Shown one piece after another: positions 7,046 to 13,624 of a DNA stretch of 42,785 nt (within the stretch, counting starts at the first letter, position 1; each line of letters starts with the position of its first letter). The notes under the pieces are model-generated. The model saw only the letters and a program-made list of their open reading frames with translations. It ran no database searches and was not told where the DNA came from. The translations under genes and the position numbers were made by a program. This DNA is from an uncultured Desulfobacteraceae bacterium (GTDB lineage Bacteria; Desulfobacterota; Desulfobacteria; Desulfobacterales; Desulfatirhabdiaceae): positions 1 through 42,785 of the forward strand of contig CAIMCT010000276.1 in NCBI GenBank assembly GCA_903839535.1, written 5' to 3'.

Positions 7046-8665
7046 ATGAAGAGTAAAACCGAATACGAATTTTGCATGTCTCAGTTTAAGCCGGCCATTG
7101 TCGTCATTACGATTCTTGTGGTTGTGGTGATTGGCTGGATGGTGCGCGATTGCATGAACAGACGGCACTCCCTGGATTATTCCTTGATTGCCGCTACGGT
7201 ACCGATGGGACCGCCCATCCTGGTTAAGGATAAAGCGACGCATCCGTACTGGGGAAACTGTAGCAAATGCCATCTTACCACCAATGCTGGCAAACCCGTT
7301 TCCAAAGTTATGGTAGGCCCGCCAATTTCTATTAAACAGAAGATGACGCATGACGACTGGGGGAATTGTCTTTTATGCCATCAGATCACTGACGGAATTC
7401 AACCAGGCAAGACCCAGCAGACGCTTGCCAAGGCTGCGGCGGCCAATCGGATCAACGCCCAAACCTTGGGGTTAAAGACCCAGACCGTAACCGCCGCCAT
7501 GATGAAACAGCTTGGTTTACCCAACGAGGATGGCGTTCTGGTGCTTGAGGTAGCTCCCAATTCAAACGGCGCCAGCGCCGGAATGTTGAAGGGGGATGAA
7601 ATCATCCGTGTGGGCAAGACCCGCATCGAGACTATCGGCAATTTGGATACGGCCATAGCCGGCTATAAGCCAGGAGAAACCGTTCAATTCAAGATTTACA
7701 GGGGAAATAAAAGTAGAAATATCTATGCTCTGCTCCCGGACAAACTGCTTCCTGCGGCCGCTACGGCACCAATGACACAGAACCAGGTAGAAACTCTGGC
7801 CGAACAACTCGGCGTGCCTAAAACCCAGCAGGCGGTAAGCCAGGCTCTGCAACAGCAGCAGCAAGGAAAAGTGGCGGCCGCAACAGCGCCCATGACGCAA
7901 AACCAGGTAGAAACGCTGGCTGAACAACTCGGCGTGCCCAAAACCCAGCAGGCTGTGACTCAGGCTCTGCAACAGCAGCAACAAGGAAAAGTGGTGGCTG
8001 CAACAGCGCCCATGACACAGAACCAGGTAGAAACTCTGGCTGAACAGCTCGGAGTACCCAAAACCCAGCAGGCTGTGACCCAGGCCCTGCAACAGCGGCA
8101 GCAAGGAAAGACAGGTGCCGCCGCTGCGCCGCCTATGTCGCAGAACCAGGTGGAAACGCTGGCCGAACAGCTCGGAGTGCCCAAAACCCAGCAGGCTGTG
8201 ACCCAGGCGCTTCAGAAACAGAATCAGGCCAAAACCGTCGCCGCCAATATCTATTATGGCAAAGTGGCGATTGCGTCAACTGGACCCGGACTTGGGTATT
8301 CCGTCTCTCCGCAGTTTGGGGCGAGTCCTTATTTTATCGTTCTTGACCCGACCACGAATAGTTATAGCGTGGCAACCAATCCCAATGCGGGTGGCAGAGC
8401 AGGACAAAATATTCAGACCGGGCAATATATGGTCGATTTGGGTGTCAGCAACGTGGTGGCTGGCGGTTTTACTCCCAACGCAATGCAGGCGCTCCAGAAT
8501 ATGCGGGTAAATGTCTATCCAGGTGTAACCGGTCCGGTGCAGGATGCAATCAGCGCTTATGTTTCGGGGAACCTGGTTACGGGCAATACGTCGCCCGCGG
8601 CCAATTATCCTGGAGGCAACCGCATAACGGGCAACGGCAACTTGAATCAACAGGTGATTTATTAA
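7046..8665 (+). CDS. MamP-like magnetochrome-PDZ protein with NifX-type C-terminus
   Basis: From the ATG at 7046 (AGGTG upstream) the protein has 539 aa. Order of parts: one membrane helix (about 12-32); two magnetochrome motifs, each preceded by a TH..WGNC pattern (C72-SK-CH and C108-LL-CH); a PDZ domain (about 130-230); four tandem 40-residue repeats (239-399, core QVETLAEQLGVPKTQQAV, Q-rich ends); and a C-terminal domain (401-511) that reads as the dinitrogenase FeMo-cofactor biosynthesis (NifX/NifB C-terminal) fold: KVAIAS...SPQFGASPYFIVLD...GVSNVVAGGFTPNAMQAL. MamP in Magnetospirillum is a PDZ plus two magnetochromes that oxidises iron; here the order is reversed and the NifX-type domain is extra. 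Iron or iron-sulfur binding by that domain is inference. Confidence 0.8.
   Translation: MKSKTEYEFCMSQFKPAIVVITILVVVVIGWMVRDCMNRRHSLDYSLIAATVPMGPPILVKDKATHPYWGNCSKCHLTTNAGKPVSKVMVGPPISIKQKMTHDDWGNCLLCHQITDGIQPGKTQQTLAKAAAANRINAQTLGLKTQTVTAAMMKQLGLPNEDGVLVLEVAPNSNGASAGMLKGDEIIRVGKTRIETIGNLDTAIAGYKPGETVQFKIYRGNKSRNIYALLPDKLLPAAATAPMTQNQVETLAEQLGVPKTQQAVSQALQQQQQGKVAAATAPMTQNQVETLAEQLGVPKTQQAVTQALQQQQQGKVVAATAPMTQNQVETLAEQLGVPKTQQAVTQALQQRQQGKTGAAAAPPMSQNQVETLAEQLGVPKTQQAVTQALQKQNQAKTVAANIYYGKVAIASTGPGLGYSVSPQFGASPYFIVLDPTTNSYSVATNPNAGGRAGQNIQTGQYMVDLGVSNVVAGGFTPNAMQALQNMRVNVYPGVTGPVQDAISAYVSGNLVTGNTSPAANYPGGNRITGNGNLNQQVIY
7760..8242 (+). repeat. four tandem 120-bp coding repeats
   Basis: Units start at about 7760, 7880, 8000 and 8120; the first three are exactly 120 bp and the last is slightly longer. 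They are highly similar at DNA level, which points to recent amplification, and each encodes a 40-residue helical, Gln-rich segment between the PDZ and NifX-type domains. Copy number is likely to vary between strains and could be miscounted in a short-read assembly. Confidence 0.85.
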
Positions 8666-8667
8666 AA

Positions 8668-10410
8668 ATGAAAAAGCCGAATATTCGCAAGTTAATCTCA
8701 CGGATGGACAGAGGACTGCTCTGGCTGGGCCCAGTGTCCGTCCTGGCCTTTGTGGTGTTATTGACCGTGATGTACGGATGGGTCGGCGATATTGTTCCAC
8801 CCACCGAAGAGAGCCCGGAAACACCCGAAATCAGTCTGGCCAATCAGATGCAAGTTCCCGTCCCAACCAATGGTCAGCAGGCGGGGGGGGGGCAATTGGC
8901 TAATGGTGGCATCCAATTTCCAGCCGGCATCGGTGGCGGTCAAATTCAGTTGATCGACAATCCGACTTTCCCTGCGGGAATCGGCAATGGTCAGATTCAA
9001 TTGATCAACAATCCGACTTTTTCGGCCGGCATTGGAAATGGTCAGATTCAGCTCATCAATCAGGCAATACAAGCACCTTATGTGGGGCTGAGCTTTGGTG
9101 AGCTGGCTGCTGCGGTAGCCAGAGAATTGAAGCTGGAGCCTGGAACAGGGCTGTATGTCAAGGCCGTGGTGGTGGGCTCTCCCGCAGAAAAAGCCGGAAT
9201 CAGGACAGGCGATGTGGTTCTGGAATGCGACCACCAGAAAGTCAACTTGCAGGATCAGGTAGGCGTCATTTTGAAGACAAAAAAAGCAGGCGATGTAATC
9301 AAGCTGGTTGTGAATCGAGGCGGGAAAATCCAATCGTTTCACATAAAGCTTCAAAATGCACCTAACGGACTTGTTCAGGCAGCAGCCACCCAGAACCCGA
9401 ACTGGATGGGAGCCGATATTCAGGATATCGATGCGGTCATGAAGCTCCAGTTCAAACTGCCGGACAAAAACGGTGTCATTGTCAGTCATATCACCGCTCA
9501 GTCGCCAGCACAAACCTCCGGACTTAAATCCGGTGATGTCATCAGCCGTTTTGGTGGCACGCGCATCAGGGATGTCAAGCAGCTTCAATCCCTGATATTG
9601 GCTGCTCAGCCCGGCAGTCAGGTACAGCTTACGGTATTTCGATCAGGGCAGTATGTGACTTTGCCGATGATTCTGGGTCAACAGGCACCAACTGCTCCCA
9701 AAATTCCGTTTTTGGGTCCTGCGGATGTGGCGATCGAGGGCGCATGGATCGGCATGGATGTGGCCGAACTTTCAGCCAATGATGTCAGCTCTCTGGGTCT
9801 GCCGGCCGGTACCAGCGGGGTGCTAGTGGCAGATGTGGAAGGCCCGCCCGCCAGCATGGTGGGGTTTCAGGTGAGCGATGTGATTACTGCCGTCAACGGT
9901 GAACCAACGCCGGACATGAAAAGTTTTGCCGCCGCCACCCAGAAGCAGACAGGTGCTGTGGTGGATGTCATTCGTGGGGAAAAGCATCTGTTCATCAGCG
10001 TACCCCCGCCTGGCTTTACCCAGCAGGGCACCAAAATCAAAACTGGACTGGACAGCAAATTTAAACAAGTGGCAGCAGCAAGACCGATCGACGGCTATCT
10101 GGCCATTCTAACAGTCAGTCCGGAGATCAATGCTGCAGTCACCCAAAACCTGACTAATTCACCCTATCTTGTCATAGTGGATCTGCAAAAGGATTCATAC
10201 GCGGTTACCAACGCATTCAGTCAGACTATGATATCAGAATTGACAAGGCAATACAATGTTAAGGCCCTGGTCTGTGGTAATATATCAGAACAAACCGCTC
10301 AATCGTTGAGTGCCAACGGTGTGGTCATTTACAGTGGTGTTGTCGGGACAGCCCTTGAGGCGATCGGGTTATATCAGTCCAACAGTCTGTTGGCCATGCA
10401 GGGGTTTTAA
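8668..10410 (+). CDS. triple-PDZ magnetosome protein with degenerate NifX-type domain
   Basis: The 580-aa protein starts 3 bp after the previous stop. It has one membrane helix (about 16-38), a low-complexity region with three 17-residue repeats (GNGQIQLINNPTFSAGI type, residues 85-130), three PDZ domains (about 135-229, 244-336 and 358-448) and a C-terminal region (about 472-576, DGYLAILTVSPE...SPYLVIVDLQ...NVKALVCGNIS) that resembles a diverged NifX/FeMo-co-type domain like that of its upstream neighbour. There is no protease domain and no CXXCH. The shared C-terminus and adjacency suggest the two genes are partial paralogues. A lumenal or periplasmic scaffold or metal chaperone role is inferred. 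Confidence 0.75.
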   Translation: MKKPNIRKLISRMDRGLLWLGPVSVLAFVVLLTVMYGWVGDIVPPTEESPETPEISLANQMQVPVPTNGQQAGGGQLANGGIQFPAGIGGGQIQLIDNPTFPAGIGNGQIQLINNPTFSAGIGNGQIQLINQAIQAPYVGLSFGELAAAVARELKLEPGTGLYVKAVVVGSPAEKAGIRTGDVVLECDHQKVNLQDQVGVILKTKKAGDVIKLVVNRGGKIQSFHIKLQNAPNGLVQAAATQNPNWMGADIQDIDAVMKLQFKLPDKNGVIVSHITAQSPAQTSGLKSGDVISRFGGTRIRDVKQLQSLILAAQPGSQVQLTVFRSGQYVTLPMILGQQAPTAPKIPFLGPADVAIEGAWIGMDVAELSANDVSSLGLPAGTSGVLVADVEGPPASMVGFQVSDVITAVNGEPTPDMKSFAAATQKQTGAVVDVIRGEKHLFISVPPPGFTQQGTKIKTGLDSKFKQVAAARPIDGYLAILTVSPEINAAVTQNLTNSPYLVIVDLQKDSYAVTNAFSQTMISELTRQYNVKALVCGNISEQTAQSLSANGVVIYSGVVGTALEAIGLYQSNSLLAMQGF

Positions 10411-10473
10411 TGAAGCGCTATGCAGCAGATGGACTTTTTGTGAAGCCATCCTTTGGTTTTCCAGATCGGGCAA

Positions 10474-11337
10474 ATGAAAAAGAATAAAAATTTTAAAATC
10501 AACGACTACTTCTGGCCAATAACGGTTCTGATGCTGCTGGTGTTAGGTACCATTTGGAGCAATGTGGGGTTTAAGCAAAATGGAGTGTTGCCAAGCAGTC
10601 CGCAATTGGCGGTTCCACTCCCGGTTGTTCAAACCCAGCCGATGCGTCAGGAGAGTGTGGCTTCACCCGTAACGATACTGGCGGTTCAGGAAGATATCAG
10701 TCGCGTTGTTTCAATGGTCAGGCCATCGGTCGTTGGGATATTCAGGACCAACACCAGCCAGCTCCAGTCGAATCCCAATGGATTGGCCTACTTGGACCCC
10801 TATCAGTCAAATGATGGTCTGGTTGGCTCCGGCATTATCATCGATTACCGCGGTTATGTGCTTACCACCTTTCAGACAGTGGGCAAGTCCAACCCGGTTC
10901 GGGTCACAGTATTTACCGGTGGCAGGCGGGATTACCATGCAGACGTAATCGGAGTGGATCAAAAAACCGATCTGGCTTTATTGAAGATCAGAACAGAGGA
11001 CAGTTTTGCAGCAGTAATACTGGGGAATTCTGACTTGGTAAAGGTGGGGGACATTGTTTTGGCCATCGGCAGCCCCTTTGGTTTTGCCCGGACTGTGACG
11101 ATGGGCATCATCAGCAGCAACAACCGCCAACTGAACATAAATGGCATCCGCTACCCGGATTTGATTCAGACGGATGCCTCCATCAATCAAGGCAATGATG
11201 GAGGTCCGTTGGTAAACGTAAAAGGCGAGGTTATCGGAATCAATATGGCCTGTTTCATGCCGGACAATCATTTTTCCGGAATCGGATTCGCTATCCCGAT
11301 GAATGATGTGATGGCCTTTTTGAACGCTAATTTGTAA
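10474..11337 (+). CDS. mamO: MamO/MamE-like trypsin-fold pseudoprotease
   Basis: From ATG 10474 (287 aa; an in-frame TTG at 10453 would add 7) the protein has an N-terminal membrane helix and a DegP/HtrA-type trypsin domain: GSGIIIDYRGYVLTT, TDLALLKI, GSPFGFARTVTMGIIS, QTDASINQGNDGGPLV, GIGFAIP. The catalytic triad is broken: His is Gln (Q134), the Asp is kept (D166) and the nucleophilic Ser is Asp (D242). It should therefore have no serine protease activity. No PDZ, magnetochrome or TauE domain follows. MamO of Magnetospirillum is a known pseudoprotease that binds metal and promotes mineral nucleation; this protein fits that role better than active MamE. Confidence 0.75.
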   Translation: MKKNKNFKINDYFWPITVLMLLVLGTIWSNVGFKQNGVLPSSPQLAVPLPVVQTQPMRQESVASPVTILAVQEDISRVVSMVRPSVVGIFRTNTSQLQSNPNGLAYLDPYQSNDGLVGSGIIIDYRGYVLTTFQTVGKSNPVRVTVFTGGRRDYHADVIGVDQKTDLALLKIRTEDSFAAVILGNSDLVKVGDIVLAIGSPFGFARTVTMGIISSNNRQLNINGIRYPDLIQTDASINQGNDGGPLVNVKGEVIGINMACFMPDNHFSGIGFAIPMNDVMAFLNANL

Positions 11338-11407
11338 CCATAGCAAAGAAATTACAGCTAATGGCTGAGCTTACTGGTTCAATTTCAACACGGGTAAGGA
11401 TGACAAA

Positions 11408-11512
11408 ATGACTGGCAGATATATTGTGTTCGCCCTATTCTTGGTCATGCTGATCGTCGGTTTGGCTTCGGGCGATTTCCTTGAAACATGGCGCAACGGT
11501 GCCACGCTTTGA
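11408..11512 (+). CDS. 34-aa single-span membrane peptide
   Basis: A 34-codon frame with AAGGA shortly before its ATG encodes one hydrophobic helix (YIVFALFLVMLIVGLA) and a short polar tail (SGDFLETWRNGATL). It lies between the pseudoprotease and the metal-knuckle protein, on the same strand. Small single-span peptides are common in magnetosome clusters, but no family is recognised. Confidence 0.5.
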   Translation: MTGRYIVFALFLVMLIVGLASGDFLETWRNGATL

Positions 11513-11557
11513 ACTGCCTGCATCGGGTTAGGTTAACCTCTGAAAAAGGAGAAATGA

Positions 11558-11911
11558 ATGTTTGCATTATTCGATAAAACCGAGCTGAAGCGTTATGGCT
11601 CATTTTTGGGGCTGGTGCTGGGTGCGGCCGTGATTACCACTGTCATTTACTGGGCCATATTCGGGTTCAGCAAGTGGTCCCGCCAGGTGCAAACAGCTTC
11701 GGACTTGATGACCGCAGCCGCGGTGTTCCCCGTTCTTCAACAACCTTACACAACCGCCATTCAGCAACAGCCGGCCGGACAATTCGTGTGCCCCCAGCAT
11801 GGTGCGGTCGGCCTGCCGAACTGGAGTGCCGCCGATGTCCCCAACTGCCCGATATGCGGCCAGGTCATGGCTTTTCGGAGAGCGACCAGCAACATGACAT
11901 TGGCGGCCTGA
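11558..11911 (+). CDS. membrane protein with heavy-metal-binding knuckle
   Basis: The 117-aa protein has one membrane helix (about 15-36), a linker, and a C-terminal C78-PQ-H81 ... C97-PI-C100-G knuckle that resembles the small heavy-metal-binding domain found beside copper efflux proteins (CPMHP...CPKCGM). AAGGAG sits 8 bases before ATG 11558. After the TGA at 11909 the same frame continues with a second copy of the tail sequence and another TGA (see the separate repeat entry), so the C-terminus may have been duplicated or extended. It may bind Fe, Zn or Cu at the magnetosome membrane; the metal is not determinable from sequence. Confidence 0.7.
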   Translation: MFALFDKTELKRYGSFLGLVLGAAVITTVIYWAIFGFSKWSRQVQTASDLMTAAAVFPVLQQPYTTAIQQQPAGQFVCPQHGAVGLPNWSAADVPNCPICGQVMAFRRATSNMTLAA

Positions 11912-12040
11912 GCGCCTATAGCCGGCCAGGGTGGCCAGCAAATGGGGTTTACAGGAACCAATAATATGACGTTGGCTGCCATGGCTGGAGGCTGAGCGCC
12001 TCCAGCCGGCCAGGGTGGCCAGCAATGGGGTTTTAGATAA
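11892..12040 (+). repeat. duplicated protein tail with two in-frame TGA codons
   Basis: The 3' end of the metal-knuckle gene (NMTLAA-TGA) is followed in frame by APIAGQGGQQMGF, a second NMTLAA copy extended by MAGG, another TGA, and APPAGQGGQQWGFR-TAA. That TAA (12038-12040) directly abuts the ATG of the next gene at 12041. In the NMTLAA segment the two DNA copies differ only at third codon positions. The simplest view is a tandem duplication of the gene's end including its stop. In-frame continuity to the next start leaves open stop read-through or a recently broken longer gene. Confidence 0.6.
11983..12007 (+). other. perfect hairpin with TGA in the loop
   Basis: GGCTGGAGGC (11983-11992) and GCCTCCAGCC (11998-12007) form a perfect 10-bp GC-rich stem with the loop TGAGC, whose TGA is the second in-frame stop of the duplicated tail. 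No T-run follows, so it is not a classical terminator. It lies 33 bp before the NapH-like gene and could affect mRNA processing or translation. Confidence 0.6.
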
Positions 12041-12892
12041 ATGACGCTCAGTCGTTTCCGACAATTGTTCCAGCTATCGAGTACGATCCTGACAAACAGT
12101 TATTTGGGCGTTTTTTTCACCAGAACAATCAGCACAAATATCTTAAAAGGTGTTTGTGTACCGTATCTGAACTGTTATGCTTGTCCTTCGTCCTTGTTTT
12201 CATGCCCGATCGGAACATTGCAGCATTTTATGGCGATCCATACGGTCCCATATTATTGGCTGGGCATCGTGGGGTTGGTCGGTCTTTCCACCGGACGAAT
12301 GGCCTGCGGATGGCTCTGTCCTTTTGGCTTCTTGCAGGAATTGCTGTACAAGATAAAATGCAGAAAAATTGTCGTTCCAATTTATTTGACTTATTTGAAA
12401 TATGTTGTTTTGGTTGTTCTGGTGTTGTTGCTTCCATATTTAACAGGGGAGCTGACTTTTTCCAAACTATGTCCCGCCGGAACGCTGACCGCCGGCATTC
12501 CATGGGTGCTATGGAATCCGACCAATCCGGCCACGGGTCAACTGGTTCTGCCCGATGGTCCAGGTGTATTGTTTGTCGTGGACTTGATAATTCTGGCAGG
12601 TTTTCTGGCCTGGTTTGTGATCAGCAAACGGCCTTTTTGCAGGGTGGTTTGTCCCATGGGCGCAATTTTGTCCATATTCAACCGCTTCAGCTTCATCCGC
12701 CTTGAAGTGGGTCGTAAATGTGATGGTTGCAGCGCCTGTAAGGTCAATTGCCCCACGGATATGACCATTGCCATGGATGTGGATTCGGGCGACTGCATCC
12801 GTTGTCTGGAGTGCACCCGTTGCGGCCATGTCAAAATTGCCCATATATTAACGCATCAGAATAAAGGTCAACGGTCATGCGCGAAAATGTAA
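12041..12892 (+). CDS. NapH-like membrane polyferredoxin
   Basis: The 283-aa protein resembles NapH/RdxA-type electron-transfer proteins. It has about four to five membrane helices with cysteine motifs at their ends (ACPSSLFSCPIG, CGWLCPFG, LCPAG, CRVVCPMG), then a cytoplasmic ferredoxin part. The first cluster motif is canonical (C227, C230, C233, C237-P). The second is CX2CX2CX2C (C252, C255, C258, C261) and lacks the final CX3CP spacing. Such proteins pass electrons between quinol or ferredoxin pools and periplasmic partners. Genes of this type are part of deltaproteobacterial magnetosome clusters, where iron redox control is the supposed job. The next gene overlaps its end by 16 bp. Confidence 0.8.
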   Translation: MTLSRFRQLFQLSSTILTNSYLGVFFTRTISTNILKGVCVPYLNCYACPSSLFSCPIGTLQHFMAIHTVPYYWLGIVGLVGLSTGRMACGWLCPFGFLQELLYKIKCRKIVVPIYLTYLKYVVLVVLVLLLPYLTGELTFSKLCPAGTLTAGIPWVLWNPTNPATGQLVLPDGPGVLFVVDLIILAGFLAWFVISKRPFCRVVCPMGAILSIFNRFSFIRLEVGRKCDGCSACKVNCPTDMTIAMDVDSGDCIRCLECTRCGHVKIAHILTHQNKGQRSCAKM

Positions 12893-13221
12893 ACAAAGAG
12901 CTGAGTGAACGGACCGTATGGGTGTTGGTCGCCATTGTTTTTTTGAGTTTATCTGGAGTGCTGGCGATTGTATTTAATAATGAAAAGACCAAACCGCAAA
13001 GCCCCCATGAGCTGGTGGCTTCTGCTTTCAATCAATGGCATTCGGTACAAAATTGGATGCCAGGCATGGGACAAACGCCGGTAATGACTCAAACGGTCAG
13101 CCCTCAACAACCGGTCTGGCATCCTTTGCCGACCCGGGCGGATCGAACATCTGTTCCAACACAAATCGGACAGAGCAATTTGCATCCGCAGGGATTGGTT
13201 TTTCAAAAAATTACTCGATAA
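12877..13221 (+). CDS. single-span membrane protein, unknown
   Basis: The 114-aa protein begins inside the end of the polyferredoxin gene (16-bp overlap, different frame). It has a charged N-terminus, one membrane helix (about 13-33, VWVLVAIVFLSLSGVLAIVF) and a Q/P/T-rich extracytoplasmic tail with no cysteines or haem motif. The tail composition (repeated P, Q, W and M) is like the linkers of other magnetosome membrane proteins here. No family is recognised. The overlap suggests co-translation with the polyferredoxin. Confidence 0.6.
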   Translation: MRENVNKELSERTVWVLVAIVFLSLSGVLAIVFNNEKTKPQSPHELVASAFNQWHSVQNWMPGMGQTPVMTQTVSPQQPVWHPLPTRADRTSVPTQIGQSNLHPQGLVFQKITR

Positions 13222-13247
13222 CATGGGAATAAGGTGGCGACAGCAAT

Positions 13248-13535
13248 ATGTATAAAACAGTGACAACAATCATTTTGACGGTACTGGCAGTATTATTTGC
13301 CATGCAAAATTTCGATCATGTGCCGATTTATTTTTTCTGGGGCAAGCCGTTGAATATTCGAATGATATTTGTTATTGCCATTGCGGGGGTCAGCGGATAT
13401 GTGATTCGGCATCTTGTCGGAGTCGGACGAGAGGAAATGATGAAAAAACAGATTCTTGCCATGCGTCGTTATAAAAATAACGGCAAGAACGGCAACAAAA
13501 GCGTTATCGCTATCGAAGATGATGATGAGATTTGA
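13248..13535 (+). CDS. LapA-domain small membrane protein, MamL-like candidate
   Basis: The 95-aa protein has two membrane helices (about 4-20 and 38-58) joined by a short hydrophobic loop (DHVPIYFFWGKPLNI), as in the LapA/DUF1049 family, followed by a strongly basic stretch (KKQILAMRRYKNNGKNGNK) and an acidic end. MamL of Magnetospirillum has the same layout of two helices and a cationic tail and is needed for membrane invagination, so this is a candidate functional counterpart. A plain LapA protein is the alternative. AAGGTGG lies upstream of the ATG. Confidence 0.6.
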   Translation: MYKTVTTIILTVLAVLFAMQNFDHVPIYFFWGKPLNIRMIFVIAIAGVSGYVIRHLVGVGREEMMKKQILAMRRYKNNGKNGNKSVIAIEDDDEI

Positions 13536-13570
13536 GAATTGTTTCCACGCAAAGACGCTAAGAACATTTT

Positions 13571-13610
13571 TTCGTGTATTTCGTGGTTTAAAAGTATTTT
13601 CACGGTAAAA
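13571..13610. repeat. dispersed 40-bp repeat, copy A
   Basis: This 40-bp stretch (TTCGTGTATTTCGTGGTTTA at its left end, then AAAGTATTTTCACGGTAAAA) recurs at 42722-42761 with one mismatch, and its right half recurs in degenerate form at 36571-36595. This copy lies in the 89-bp gap before mamM, where any promoter or ribosome-binding site for mamM would be. It may be a genome-wide intergenic repeat family. Confidence 0.75.
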
Positions 13611-13624
13611 TTAAGTTAAAAATT

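Noticed and set aside
7562-8184. Long minus-strand frames across the tandem repeats
   Set aside because: They are antisense shadows created by the 120-bp repeats of the MamP-like gene; their composition (Cys/Leu/Trp repeats) matches no protein family.
11909-12040. Selenocysteine insertion at the two in-frame TGA codons
   Set aside because: The flanking residues are low-complexity Ala/Gly/Gln with no redox motif, and the hairpin holds the TGA in its loop rather than lying downstream of it, unlike known bacterial SECIS elements. I keep only the broader read-through or duplication question.
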